DNA from: Candidatus Manganitrophaceae bacterium
GTDB lineage: Bacteria > Nitrospirota > Nitrospiria > SBBL01 > JAADHI01
DNA length: 64,000 nt
Assembly (NCBI GenBank): GCA_012960925.1
Contig: DUAG01000043.1
Coordinates: forward strand, 35,016-99,015
Direction: 5' to 3'
The notes below the pieces were generated by a model. That model was not told the DNA's origin. It made no database searches and worked only from the letters and a program-made list of their open reading frames with translations. The translations under genes were made by a program, and so were the position numbers. How positions within the stretch are numbered: the stretch's first letter is position 1; each line of letters opens with the position of its first letter. Below, piece by piece: positions 17,568 through 26,367 of the stretch.

Positions 17568-18818
17568 ATGAAAATACTTGTTGTGGGCGGCGGGGGGAGA
17601 GAGCATGTTTTGGTCTGGAAGATTGCTCAGAGCCCTCGTGTCACGCATCTCTATTGTGCCCCTGGAAATGCGGGGATGGCCCCTTTGGCGGAGTGCGTCG
17701 ATATCAAGGCCGATGATGTCGCGGGCCTTCTTCGATTTGCGAAAGAGAAAGAGATTGACTTGTGCGTGGTGGGCCCGGAAATTCCCCTCTCCCTGGGGAT
17801 CGTTGATCAGTTTGAAGCGGCGGGACGACGGATTTTCGGGCCGCGTCGGGCGGCATCTGAAATAGAAACGAGCAAGGTTTTTTCGAAAACACTGATGGAA
17901 AAATATGGTATTCCGACCCCCGCGGCCAGGGTGGTTTCAATCGAGGAAGCCATTCAAAGAGTGTCCACACTCCCGATGCCTGTGGTTTTGAAGGTGGAGG
18001 GCCTTGCTGCCGGAAAAGGAGTTGTAGTGGCCAGGACGCCGGAAGAGGCGATGGAAGGACTTGGGCGCTTTAAGGCGATGGGGCCGGCTGCTTCTCAAAT
18101 CATTCTGGAGGAATATATGGAAGGGCTGGAGGTCTCTTTTTTTGTTGTGACAGATGGAACTGTGGCCCTTCCTCTGGCCGCTTCCCATGATCACAAGCAG
18201 GTATTGGATGGAGATCACGGACCAAACACCGGCGGTATGGGGGCAGTTTCTCCCACGCCAAGGCTGAGCGATGAGATTGAAGCGGAGATTATGTCGAAGG
18301 TGATCACGCCGATACTTCAGGGCCTTTCCAGCGAGGGAACCCCCTACCAGGGGGTTCTTTATGCGGGTCTGATGCTGAGCCCTGAGGGAATCAGGGTTCT
18401 GGAGTTTAATGCCCGTTGGGGAGACCCTGAGGCCCAGGCAATCCTGCCGCGGCTGAAAACAGACTGGCTTGAGGTGATGCAGGCGACGTTGGATCACCGC
18501 CTTGACGAGATAAAACTTGAGTGGAAGGAGGCGGCAGCGACCTGTGTGGTCTTGGCCTCTGAAGGCTATCCGGGTAGTTATCGCAAGGGAGAGGTGATTT
18601 CAGGCCTGGAGAATATTGATCTTTCTGATACTTTTATTTTCCACGCGGGAACGGAGCGGGAAGGAGCGCGCTGGCTTACGAGGGGCGGGCGAGTCCTTGG
18701 GGTCACGGCCCTGGGCGCGACCCTTGCTGAATCCCGCCAGAGAGCCTATCAGGCAATTGATCAGATTTCTTTTCCGGGGATGCACTTTCGGAACGATATC
18801 GGTGCCACGGCGGACTGA
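17568..18818 (+). CDS. purD: Phosphoribosylamine-glycine ligase PurD
   Basis: The 416-residue ATP-grasp enzyme makes GAR in purine synthesis. It starts MKILVVGGGGREHVLVWKI, followed by VGPEIPLSLGIVD, the ATP-grasp loop KVEGLAAGKGVVVA and NARWGDPEAQAILPRL. ATG 17568 follows AAGGAAAA. The frame is open upstream to 17430 but that part lies inside repeat C2 and is not homologous to PurD. Confidence 0.97.
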   Translation: MKILVVGGGGREHVLVWKIAQSPRVTHLYCAPGNAGMAPLAECVDIKADDVAGLLRFAKEKEIDLCVVGPEIPLSLGIVDQFEAAGRRIFGPRRAASEIETSKVFSKTLMEKYGIPTPAARVVSIEEAIQRVSTLPMPVVLKVEGLAAGKGVVVARTPEEAMEGLGRFKAMGPAASQIILEEYMEGLEVSFFVVTDGTVALPLAASHDHKQVLDGDHGPNTGGMGAVSPTPRLSDEIEAEIMSKVITPILQGLSSEGTPYQGVLYAGLMLSPEGIRVLEFNARWGDPEAQAILPRLKTDWLEVMQATLDHRLDEIKLEWKEAAATCVVLASEGYPGSYRKGEVISGLENIDLSDTFIFHAGTEREGARWLTRGGRVLGVTALGATLAESRQRAYQAIDQISFPGMHFRNDIGATAD

Positions 18819-18848
18819 AGGAAGATGGGCGTCCTGTCCTGATGAACC

Positions 18849-19508
18849 ATGAAAAAGCGGATACCGATTGATCCAGGTAGTCCCGATCCCAAAATTCTTG
18901 CCACTCTTGGCAGGGTGATCCGGAAGGGGGGTGTCGTTGCCTTTCCGACAGACACCTACTATGGTCTGGCCGTCAACCCCTTTGATACGGACGCACTTGT
19001 CCGGCTTTTTGAGATGAAGGGCCGGGATCGTTCAAATCCGATTCTCCTTCTGGTTTCATCAGTAGAAATGCTACAACCTCTGGTGGCGGAAATACTCCCG
19101 CTTGCAAAGAAGGCAATGGCGCGGTTCTGGCCCGGACCGCTGACGCTCGTGTTTAAAGGGGCGAGAGAACTGCCGGATCTTTTGATGGGAGGGACCGGGA
19201 AAATCGGCATCCGCATTCCTGACGCGAGGCTGGCGATCCTTTTGATCGAAGCGGTCGGTCTTCCAATCACAGCGACGAGTGCTAACCTTTCAGGAAGAAA
19301 TAACCCGGGGTCTGCCGCAGATGTTGAGGCGATGTTGTCACCGGATATCAGGAAGATAAAAAATGTTCTGCACATCCTGGATGGCGGTCTATGTGGCCTG
19401 ACGCTGCCATCCACAGTGCTGGATGTGTCGGAATCTGATCCCAGGGTCTTGAGGGAGGGGGCGATCTCAAGGCAAAGATTGAGAGAGGGTTTGGGTATTC
19501 TGGTCTGA
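18849..19508 (+). CDS. L-threonylcarbamoyladenylate synthase (Sua5/YrdC family)
   Basis: The 219-residue protein has the YrdC-domain motifs RKGGVVAFPTDTYYGLAVNPF, KGRDRSNPILLLV, ARFWPGPLTLVF and PITATSANLSGR. It makes threonylcarbamoyl-AMP, the first step of t6A37 in ANN-decoding tRNAs. It lacks the additional C-terminal Sua5 domain, so its length is closer to TsaC. It lies 30 bases after purD and converges on the minus-strand fmdB-type gene. Confidence 0.9.
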   Translation: MKKRIPIDPGSPDPKILATLGRVIRKGGVVAFPTDTYYGLAVNPFDTDALVRLFEMKGRDRSNPILLLVSSVEMLQPLVAEILPLAKKAMARFWPGPLTLVFKGARELPDLLMGGTGKIGIRIPDARLAILLIEAVGLPITATSANLSGRNNPGSAADVEAMLSPDIRKIKNVLHILDGGLCGLTLPSTVLDVSESDPRVLREGAISRQRLREGLGILV

Positions 19509-19518
19509 GAGTGCCGTT

Positions 19519-19803
19519 TTAGTCTTTGGATTTTGGTTTGGCGGGGGTTTCTTTTTTTTTCTTTTCTGCAACGGGAGCGGCCGCTTTTTTCTCTCCCTTT
19601 GCATCGGAAGGGCCGTCTTTTTTCTTCCTGGCGTAGTCGTTGATATAAAACCCGCTTCCCTTGAAGATCAGTCCGGAAGGGGAAACGATTCGATGAACGC
19701 TCCCCTCGCAGGTGTCGCAGGAGGTTAAGGGTGGGTCTGACATTTTTTGTAAGATTTCAATACGCTTACTGCAGGTCTCACATTCATATTCATAAATCGG
19801 CAC
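19519..19803 (-). CDS. FmdB-family zinc ribbon protein
   Basis: The N-terminus PIYEYECETCSKRIEILQKMSDPPLTSCDTC forms a zinc ribbon with two CxxC pairs. The C-terminal third is a low-complexity Lys/Ala/Pro tail. GTG at 19803 gives the usual MPIYEYEC start and sits about seven bases after GGAGGG on the minus strand; the ATG six bases upstream leaves almost no spacing. Function is not established; these proteins are called putative regulatory proteins. Confidence 0.85.
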   Translation of the reverse strand: MPIYEYECETCSKRIEILQKMSDPPLTSCDTCEGSVHRIVSPSGLIFKGSGFYINDYARKKKDGPSDAKGEKKAAAPVAEKKKKETPAKPKSKD

Positions 19804-19895
19804 TACCATACCCTCCGTTATTCACAGTTTACCTGTAAAGGTTCAGTTCAATCTCAATAGTTACATTTTCCTATTCAGAGCTTGTCATTAAATCG

Positions 19896-21089
19896 TTAAG
19901 ATAAAAGACGAATCGCCTGGTCTATCTTTTCCAGTCCTTTTGCCAGGACATCCTCAGGGGCGGCGTAAGAAATCCTCAAATATCCTTCGGCACCGAAGGC
20001 CACACCGGGTATGGTGGTGACGCCTCCCTCTTCGAGGAGAAATGTGGCCAGGTCAACAGAGCTGAGGATCTCACTCCCTTTGTACTTTTTCCCGAGGATC
20101 TCTTGTATATTTGGGAAAAGATAAAAACTTCCTGCCGGACGAGGACATCGTATCCCGGGAATCCGGTTTAAGCGATCGACCATAAACCGCCTTCTTTGAT
20201 GAAATATCTCAATCATCGTTTGGATGAAGGGGGCCCCTTCCTTCAGGGCAGCTATGGCAGCTTTTTGGGAGATCGATGTCGGATTGGATGTGCTTTGACT
20301 CTGCACCGTCCCCATTGCACGGACAACCTCTTCCGGTCCGGCGGCGTAGCCGATTCGCCACCCTGTCATCGCGTAGGCCTTGGAGATGCCATTGACCACG
20401 ATCGTTTTACTCTTTAAGTCGGGACTTAAGGAAGCGATACTTGTGTGGCTTATTCCGTCATAGAGAAATTTTTCATAGATTTCATCAGAGATAATCCACA
20501 AAGGGCTGTTTAAAAGAAGGTCGGCAAAGGCCTCGTAGTGTTTTTCGGTATAAGTTGCGCCGGTCGGATTGGAGGGCGAGTTAAAGATTATCCCCTTTGT
20601 CTTCGGAGACATCGCATCTTTCAATTGATCCGGTGTCATCAAGAAGCCATTTTCTTCCTTCGTCTCGACGATGACGGGAATTGCGTCATTCAGGAGAACC
20701 TGATCCGGATAGGACACCCAGTAGGGCGCAGGAATAATGACCTCGTCTCCCTTTTCAAAAAGGACCTGCGCGATGTTGTACAAGCTGTGTTTTGCGCCAC
20801 AGGAGACAATAATTTCATTGTTGGCGTAATCCAGCTCGTTATCTATTTTAAATTTTTGGCGGATAACCTCTTTCAGTTCAAGGCTTCCTGAAGGAGGGGT
20901 GTACTTTGTATAACCCGACCGGATCGCATCGATTCCGGCCCCGGATGCAGGCTCAGGGGTTTGGAAATCAGGCTCTCCAAGACCCAGATTCACAATATCG
21001 ATTCCCTGTCCGATCAAAGCTCTCGCTCTGGCGGCCATGGCCATCGTCGGAGAGGGTTTTATTTTACTGATCCGGTTTGCGAGTTTCAT
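19896..21089 (-). CDS. Class I aminotransferase, aspartate aminotransferase type
   Basis: The 397-residue PLP enzyme has the substrate and cofactor motifs SNPTGATYTEKHYEA, the aldimine lysine in VVNGISKAYAMTGWRIGYAAG, and a C-terminal Arg region (YLRISYAAPEDVL). Sequence style matches the Igamma aspartate aminotransferases, some of which also act on prephenate. Its start overlaps the coaD stop by four bases. Together with rsmD and coaD it forms a minus-strand operon. Confidence 0.92.
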   Translation of the reverse strand: MKLANRISKIKPSPTMAMAARARALIGQGIDIVNLGLGEPDFQTPEPASGAGIDAIRSGYTKYTPPSGSLELKEVIRQKFKIDNELDYANNEIIVSCGAKHSLYNIAQVLFEKGDEVIIPAPYWVSYPDQVLLNDAIPVIVETKEENGFLMTPDQLKDAMSPKTKGIIFNSPSNPTGATYTEKHYEAFADLLLNSPLWIISDEIYEKFLYDGISHTSIASLSPDLKSKTIVVNGISKAYAMTGWRIGYAAGPEEVVRAMGTVQSQSTSNPTSISQKAAIAALKEGAPFIQTMIEIFHQRRRFMVDRLNRIPGIRCPRPAGSFYLFPNIQEILGKKYKGSEILSSVDLATFLLEEGGVTTIPGVAFGAEGYLRISYAAPEDVLAKGLEKIDQAIRLLS

Positions 21090-21589
21090 GAAGCCTTGCT
21101 CCCGTATTTTTCCAGTAATTTTTCTATAACCGGTTTGGGAACAAGGGAGGAGATATTTCCACCGTAGCTGGCGACCTCTTTGATCAAGGTAGAGGTCAGG
21201 TAAGAGTATTCTTCGCTCGGCATCAGGAAGACCGTTTCAATGCTGGAGTCTAGTTTCCGGTTCATGAGGGCCATTTGAAACTCAAATTCAAAGTCGGAGA
21301 CGGCTCGAATCCCTCTGATAATAGCACTGGCCCCCTTTTGGGCGACGTAATCGACGAGGAGCCCGTTAAACGATTCGATGTGCAGCCCGAGTCCTTTGGT
21401 GGCCTGTCGGATCATCTCAAGCCGTTCTACAAGACTGAAAAGGGGTTTTTTCCCGGCATTAGGGGCAATGGCGAGGACAAGGTTTGGAAAAAGGTGGAGG
21501 GCTCGCTTTGCAATATCTAGATGTCCGTTGGTGATCGGATCAAAGGTGCCGGGATAAATAGCTAATTTTGATGCTTCATTTTCTGCCAT
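21086..21589 (-). CDS. coaD: Phosphopantetheine adenylyltransferase CoaD
   Basis: The 167-residue nucleotidyltransferase makes dephospho-CoA. It has the T/HxGH motif in YPGTFDPITNGHLDI, then GIRAVSDFEFEFQMALMNRKL and the distal SYLTSTLIKEVASYGG. Its N-terminus overlaps the rsmD end by 14 bases. The seven residues before LAIYPGTFDP are a slight extension; no internal start is better. Confidence 0.96.
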   Translation of the reverse strand: MAENEASKLAIYPGTFDPITNGHLDIAKRALHLFPNLVLAIAPNAGKKPLFSLVERLEMIRQATKGLGLHIESFNGLLVDYVAQKGASAIIRGIRAVSDFEFEFQMALMNRKLDSSIETVFLMPSEEYSYLTSTLIKEVASYGGNISSLVPKPVIEKLLEKYGSKAS

Positions 21590-22118
21590 ATAAAGAAAGG
21601 AGGGTCTCTCCGTATTTATATTCTTTTATTAAAAGAAAAGCCCCTATATTCTCCGGAAGAGGCTTTTTTCGGTGGTGCTCAATGATTATTTCGCCATCTT
21701 CCGCTATGATATCACCCTGTATGAGCCTTGGCAATATCTTTTCAAGCTCCTCACTTACATAGGGAGGATCGATGAAAATAAAGTCAAAGGACTGTTTCGT
21801 CGTTATTAAAAAATCTGACGCAGATTTTTGAATGATCTGATAGCGCCCTTCAAATGGACCCTTGGGGATATTCTTTCGAATGTAATGGAGGTGTCTCCTG
21901 TCCTGGTCTACAAAGACAACCTGGCGTGCCCCCCGACTCAGCCCCTCGATTCCGACCGAACCGCTCCCGGCATAAAGGTCAAGGAAAGAAGCCATGATGA
22001 TTCGATCGGACAGGATGTTGTAAATGGCACCTTTCACCTTGTCAGAAGTTGGACGCATGTTAAGTCCAGGGGGGGCGACCAGCTTTCGTCCTTTCATCAT
22101 CCCTGAGATGATACGCAC
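21576..22118 (-). CDS. rsmD: 16S rRNA (guanine-966-N2) methyltransferase RsmD
   Basis: The 180-residue SAM-dependent enzyme begins MRIISGMMKGRKLVAPPG, with the SAM site FLDLYAGSGSVGIEGLSRGA and catalytic FIDPPY. The start is GTG at 22118. rsmD-coaD pairing is the standard arrangement. It is divergent from cstA with a repeat B copy between them. Confidence 0.95.
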   Translation of the reverse strand: MRIISGMMKGRKLVAPPGLNMRPTSDKVKGAIYNILSDRIIMASFLDLYAGSGSVGIEGLSRGARQVVFVDQDRRHLHYIRKNIPKGPFEGRYQIIQKSASDFLITTKQSFDFIFIDPPYVSEELEKILPRLIQGDIIAEDGEIIIEHHRKKPLPENIGAFLLIKEYKYGETLLSLYGRK

Positions 22119-22251
22119 AGCAAGTCCTCAATATCCAAAAGTCCTTCCACCCATCATCGACTTTTTCCGGGAGGTATGTCCGGATCAGGCCAGAGGGTTC
22201 TGAAGCATCTTACAGAAGTACAGTCTTGCTCCGCAAGATGCAACACCCACC

Positions 22252-22429
22252 CTAATTCTGTGATTGCGGAATTAGAAACCGCCGATTCGCCTGAAATGAC
22301 TGTGTTACCGGCCAACGGACCCCTCACCGTACAGGTGAGTACGCCTCGCTCGCCCTTATGGCCTCTGGCCTTGTCTTTCAGGCGACTTGACCGTTTATCC
22401 CAAGATCCAACCGCGGATCTTGGGATCCG
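22252..22429 (+). repeat. Repeat family B, copy B1
   Basis: Left hairpin CTAATTCTGTGATTGCGGAATTAG, long arms AAACCGCCGATTCGCCTGAAA and TTTCAGGCGACTTGACCGTTT enclosing two small hairpins (CTCACC/GGTGAG, GGCC/GGCC), and right hairpin CCCAAGATCC/GGATCTTGGG. It occupies the middle of the 450-base rsmD-cstA gap. The remainder of that gap holds the cstA promoter; upstream of the repeat I see nothing else. Confidence 0.82.
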
Positions 22430-22465
22430 GATGGCGACGGTCTATTTTTGTACAGGGATTCCATT

Positions 22466-22494
22466 TTGACAACAGTTCATTGTTTCGATAAGAT
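22466..22494 (+). promoter_or_regulatory. Sigma-70 promoter of cstA
   Basis: TTGACA (22466-22471), a 17-base spacer and TAAGAT (22489-22494) lie about 80 bases before the cstA start codon. Confidence 0.7.
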
Positions 22495-22570
22495 GTGCTC
22501 CTCGTGTTTCGGAGAGGCAGTGCGTGTGCCCTTTCTCCCCGCATCCCCAATGCAAACAGGTCGAATTTGA

Positions 22571-24247
22571 ATGGCTGTTCTGATCGCTTTAACCGTACTG
22601 AGCCTTTTTTACTTTCTGGGTTACCGGGGCTACTCCCGTATTCTGGCAGAGAAGGTCTTCCACCTCTCAAATAAAGAGCAGACGCCGGCACACAACCCCG
22701 CCCTTCGGGATGACTACGACTACATCCCGACCAGCAAACACATCCTCTGGGGCCATCATTATACCTCGATTGCCGGAGCTGCCCCCATTATCGGGCCGGC
22801 GGTCGCCGTGATCTGGGGCTGGTTCCCCGCCCTCTTCTGGGTGGTATTTGGTACGATTTTCATCGGATCGGCACACGATTTTGGCGCCCTTGTTCTCTCG
22901 GCCCGAAATGATGGACGTACGATGGGAGACCTCGCCGCAACCATTGTCACACCGCGGGTTCGGATTCTTTTTCAGATCATTATCTATTTCCTGGTCTGGA
23001 TTGTCCTGGCGGTCTTTGCCTTTGCCATCGGTGTTCTTTTCCACAAATACCAAGCCTCCGTCATCCCGGTTAATTTTGAAATTATTGTCGCCCTCATCAT
23101 CGGGACTCTCTTTCACAAGAAAAAAGGCGGGATTTTTATCCCTTCTATTATTGCATTGATTTCCCTTTATGCCATGGTGGCCGTTGGGATCGCGGTCCCG
23201 GTTTCTCTGGAACCGCTTGTCGGTCCTGGAGAAAATCCGATCACCGCCTGGGCAATCATCCTCCTGATTTACGCAGCCATCGCGAGCCTCCTTCCGGTCT
23301 GGCTCCTTCTTCAGCCTCGTGATTATATCAATTCACATCAGTTGATTGTGGGGCTGGTTGCCCTAGTGCTGGGCTTGATTTTTTTAAACCCGGAAATGAA
23401 TGCGCCTGCGTTCAACCTTCATCCGGTGGGAGCGCCACCCCTTTTCCCGGTCATCTTCGTCACGATTGCCTGTGGTGCGATCTCCGGATTTCACGGCCTG
23501 GTCGCAAGCGGAACAACCTCGAAACAGTTGGATAAGATGGAAGACGCCCGCTTCATCGGCTATGGTGGGATGTTGGGAGAGGGGGCGCTGGCACTCATTG
23601 CGACGCTGGCGGTCGCGGCCGGACTCCCCGACTGGTCGAGCCACTATGCCTCATGGAATGCCTCTGGGATCAATGCCATTGCCAACTTTGTGACGGGTGC
23701 GGGAACCTTTCTGGAGGCGCTGGCCCTCCCGACCGACTGGGCACAAGCGGTTGTTGCCGTCCTTGCCATTTCTTTTGCGGCAACCTCGATGGACACCGGC
23801 GCGCGGATTCAGCGGCTGGTTGTTTCCGAATTGGGAGCGGCCTTAAACATCCCGATTTTAAAAAACCGTTTTATCGCGACGCTGGTCGCGGTCGGCCCGG
23901 CAATTCCGCTTGTGATGGCCGGGCCGAAGGTCTGGGTTCCCCTCTGGCTCCTCTTCGGGACGACGAATCAACTCATCGGCGGTATGACCCTCCTGGTCCT
24001 TGTCGTCTACCTTTACCGGGCAAAGCGCCCAGTCCTCCATTTTGCCATCCCGATGGTTTTCCTGGTCACCATGACCACCGGCGCAATGGTTTACAATATT
24101 ATCAGCTGGAGCAGACAACTCGGAGTGGAAGGCGCATCTTCCAATCTCCTGACGGTTTTGATTGGTTCGGCCATCCTGATCCTTGAAATCTGGATGATTG
24201 TTGAGACGGTTCTGATCCTCCGAAAACTCCGAGCTGATCGGAAATAA
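22571..24247 (+). CDS. cstA: Carbon starvation protein CstA family transporter
   Basis: The 558-residue membrane protein has about 15-16 hydrophobic helices and the CstA hallmarks HNPALRDDYDYIPTSKHILWGHHYTSIAGAAPIIGPA and GTTSKQLDKMEDARFIGYGGMLGEG. CstA proteins import peptides or pyruvate; E. coli CstA and BtsT take up pyruvate. The length is shorter than E. coli CstA (about 700) and matches the shorter family branch. No BtsS/BtsR-type kinase is adjacent. Confidence 0.93.
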   Translation: MAVLIALTVLSLFYFLGYRGYSRILAEKVFHLSNKEQTPAHNPALRDDYDYIPTSKHILWGHHYTSIAGAAPIIGPAVAVIWGWFPALFWVVFGTIFIGSAHDFGALVLSARNDGRTMGDLAATIVTPRVRILFQIIIYFLVWIVLAVFAFAIGVLFHKYQASVIPVNFEIIVALIIGTLFHKKKGGIFIPSIIALISLYAMVAVGIAVPVSLEPLVGPGENPITAWAIILLIYAAIASLLPVWLLLQPRDYINSHQLIVGLVALVLGLIFLNPEMNAPAFNLHPVGAPPLFPVIFVTIACGAISGFHGLVASGTTSKQLDKMEDARFIGYGGMLGEGALALIATLAVAAGLPDWSSHYASWNASGINAIANFVTGAGTFLEALALPTDWAQAVVAVLAISFAATSMDTGARIQRLVVSELGAALNIPILKNRFIATLVAVGPAIPLVMAGPKVWVPLWLLFGTTNQLIGGMTLLVLVVYLYRAKRPVLHFAIPMVFLVTMTTGAMVYNIISWSRQLGVEGASSNLLTVLIGSAILILEIWMIVETVLILRKLRADRK

Positions 24248-24494
24248 GACCCGCCTATATCTCGTGTGGCACACAAATACGGCATAATAAAGTGTATAAA
24301 TGTGTCCACAAGGTTATACAGCTTTAGAGTGCAAATATACTCCAGGCTCAAGTCATCAAACCCCTCTCCCCGAGGGGAAGCAAAGAACAATTCCTTAATC
24401 TCTTCTTCTGAATGGTCGTACGAAGTGTCAAAAATAGTAGACAAATCCACACAATAGAACTGATTAAAGTTTTTATATTTCAATAGGTTAAGTT
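24248..24494. other. Gene-free region with inverted repeats
   Basis: No convincing gene lies between cstA and the CBS protein. TGTATAA (24293-24299) and TTATACA (24313-24319) form an inverted repeat around TGTGTCCACA. It is about 180 bases upstream of the sigma-54-like promoter, a usual distance for an activator site. The rest is AT-rich with no recognised element. Confidence 0.35.
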
Positions 24495-24510
24495 TGGCAT
24501 GGAATATGCT
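24495..24510 (+). promoter_or_regulatory. Candidate sigma-54 promoter for the CBS/Usp/cupredoxin cluster
   Basis: TGGCATGGAATATGCT has GG and GC exactly ten bases apart. The -24 part is consensus; the -12 part is ATGC rather than TTGC. It lies 128 bases before the first CBS gene. Confidence 0.5.
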
Positions 24511-24637
24511 CTGTTTATACCATGGTAGCGTAGACGCGGGAGATCGCTTCAAGAAGAAGCCTTGGGGCATTCAGGCGCTTGGGAACCATGGGGAACGGTG
24601 TGTCGGTGATCCGGCAAACCGGAAAGGAGAGAAATCC

Positions 24638-25096
24638 ATGCAGAGATTGGCTTTTCGTGTCGGGGGTAAAAGCATGACGGATATGAATGCTGACCACACG
24701 ATGGAAAGAAAGGTGATTTCCTACGGGAAGAATGCCTATTGCCACGAACTGGCAGAGATCTTGTTTAATAGAGGTTTTGGCAGTATCCCGATCGTTGATC
24801 ATGAGCGGATCCTGATTGGGCTTGTGAGTGAATACGACATCTTGAATGCCTTGATGAAAGGGATGGATTTACGCGGGACGCTTGCGCAGGAGGTCATGAC
24901 ACAACCGGCAATATCGGTTCGAGAGGATACGCCGATTGCAGATGTGATCACCCTCCTTCAATCCCGACATCTCATTCGAGTCCCCGTTGTTGATCATGAA
25001 GGAAAGTTAAGCGGAATTATAGCACGTAGGGATATTCTCAAGTGCTATATCAAGTCAAGGTTTGGGCCGCTTCCCGGTTTCCGTCATAATGTTTGA
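24638..25096 (+). CDS. CBS-domain pair protein (first copy)
   Basis: The 152-residue protein consists of two CBS motifs: GSIPIVDHERILIGLVSEYDIL and LIRVPVVDHEGKLSGIIARRDIL. CBS pairs bind adenine nucleotides (AMP, ATP, SAM, NAD) and report energy state. ATG 24638 follows GGAAAGGAGA; the frame is open 48 codons further upstream but those do not align with the paralog that follows. Start MQRLAFRVGGKSMTDM parallels MRRIDFRVGGKSMTEV in the next gene, so the two arose by tandem duplication. Confidence 0.85.
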   Translation: MQRLAFRVGGKSMTDMNADHTMERKVISYGKNAYCHELAEILFNRGFGSIPIVDHERILIGLVSEYDILNALMKGMDLRGTLAQEVMTQPAISVREDTPIADVITLLQSRHLIRVPVVDHEGKLSGIIARRDILKCYIKSRFGPLPGFRHNV

Positions 25097-25168
25097 CCCC
25101 GGAGCGAAAGGGCTCTCCGTTCTTGTCGGGAGGTCTCAGGGAGAGATACAATTCAAAGGAGATGAGTG

Positions 25169-25615
25169 ATGCGGCGAATAGATTTTCGTGTGGGTGGAAA
25201 AAGTATGACGGAGGTGACCGCCTCCCATGTCATGGAAAGAGATGTATTCTCCTGCGGGGGAGAGACCTCCTGTGATGACATGGCGGAAACGCTTGTTAAA
25301 GAGGGTTTCGGGAGTCTCCCGATTGTTGAGGATGATTCGACCTTGATCGGGCTTGTGAGCGAATACGACATTTTGGATGCCCTGATGAAGGGGAAATATC
25401 TACTCAAGACCCCTGCATCAGAGGTCATGACCCAACCTGTTGTATCTATTAATGAGTCAACCCCGATAAAAGAAGTGATCGCCCTCCTTCAGTCTCGTCA
25501 CCTCATCCGTGTGCCCGTGGTCGACCATGAAGGGAGACTCATAGGACTTGTTGCTCGTAGGGATATTATTGGATGTTATCTAGAAACAAGCTTGGGTCCA
25601 CAGCCGGTTTTTTAA
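25169..25615 (+). CDS. CBS-domain pair protein (second copy)
   Basis: The 148-residue tandem paralog of the preceding gene keeps both CBS motifs (GSLPIVEDDSTLIGLVSEYDIL, LIRVPVVDHEGRLIGLVARRDII) and the odd N-terminal RVDFRVGGKSMTE-like segment. ATG 25169 lies seven bases after AAAGGAG; GTG 25166 is adjacent. A heterodimer with the first copy is plausible because CBS pairs dimerise into discs. It precedes a universal stress protein. Confidence 0.85.
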   Translation: MRRIDFRVGGKSMTEVTASHVMERDVFSCGGETSCDDMAETLVKEGFGSLPIVEDDSTLIGLVSEYDILDALMKGKYLLKTPASEVMTQPVVSINESTPIKEVIALLQSRHLIRVPVVDHEGRLIGLVARRDIIGCYLETSLGPQPVF

Positions 25616-25771
25616 TAACATTTAATCGAGGAAGAAATTTGGAAAGTGGTCGCGTACCGCACAAAGGGTCACATGGGAAAAGGCCTGGAGTTCGTGATCA
25701 TATAGGAAGTTGAGCGTTCACTTGAGAAGCGATAAACCTTCAGCCCGATCGAGGTTGGAGAGGAGGATCGT

Positions 25772-26224
25772 ATGCCGATTCGAACGCTATTGGTCCCTAC
25801 CGATTTTTCCGAGTTATCAAACGCGGCGGTCGACTTCGCATTTTTAATGTGCGAAGAGATGCGACCCAGTATAATCTTTCTATATATAGATGAATGGCCT
25901 GATCATTCGGACGTGGAGGCCCCCCTCCATAACGAGTATGGCATCTACAAAAAAGATGAGGCGAACGCGTTGTTAAATGACTTGGTTCAGAGGGCGGAAG
26001 ATCAAGGTCTGAGGGGAAGCAAGGTCTTGGTCGACGGAATCCCGTCTGCCGAGATTATCCGAACGGCCATAGAACGAAAGGCTGACCTGATTGTGATCGG
26101 AACACATGGAAAAACCGGCCTCACGCATATCATGATTGGTCGTCAGGCCGGCCAGGTGGTCCGGGAATCCCCTTGCCCAGTCGTTACAGTGAAGAGTCCG
26201 AAGCACGAATATCCGCAGATCTGA
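25772..26224 (+). CDS. Universal stress protein (UspA family)
   Basis: The 150-residue protein starts MPIRTLLVPTDFSE and carries the ATP-binding G2xG9G(S/T) region as VIGTHGKTGLTHIMIGRQAGQVV. It is expected to bind ATP and act in stress survival. It is the third stress- or energy-related gene in a row after the CBS pair; a gap of 156 bases before it, with no recognised promoter, leaves its transcription uncertain. Confidence 0.9.
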   Translation: MPIRTLLVPTDFSELSNAAVDFAFLMCEEMRPSIIFLYIDEWPDHSDVEAPLHNEYGIYKKDEANALLNDLVQRAEDQGLRGSKVLVDGIPSAEIIRTAIERKADLIVIGTHGKTGLTHIMIGRQAGQVVRESPCPVVTVKSPKHEYPQI

Positions 26225-26367
26225 GAAAAAAAACATCCTAGAAAAGGAGTATAATTATCTATGGAGAGCGGGGACAAGTCTCTGGAGTAAGGGGGAGCGC
26301 TATCATCAGAATGGTCCACAATCGGATTTGCTTAAGGGATTATTTAAAGATAGAGGACAAGATAAAG

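Noticed and set aside
22176..22469. 97-codon frame before cstA
   Set aside because: It lies over repeat B1; similar frames in B2 and B4 are not the same protein.
24091..24570. 159-codon minus-strand frame between cstA and the CBS gene
   Set aside because: Its C-terminal half is opposite cstA and the rest shows no domain. The plus-strand promoter fits the region better.
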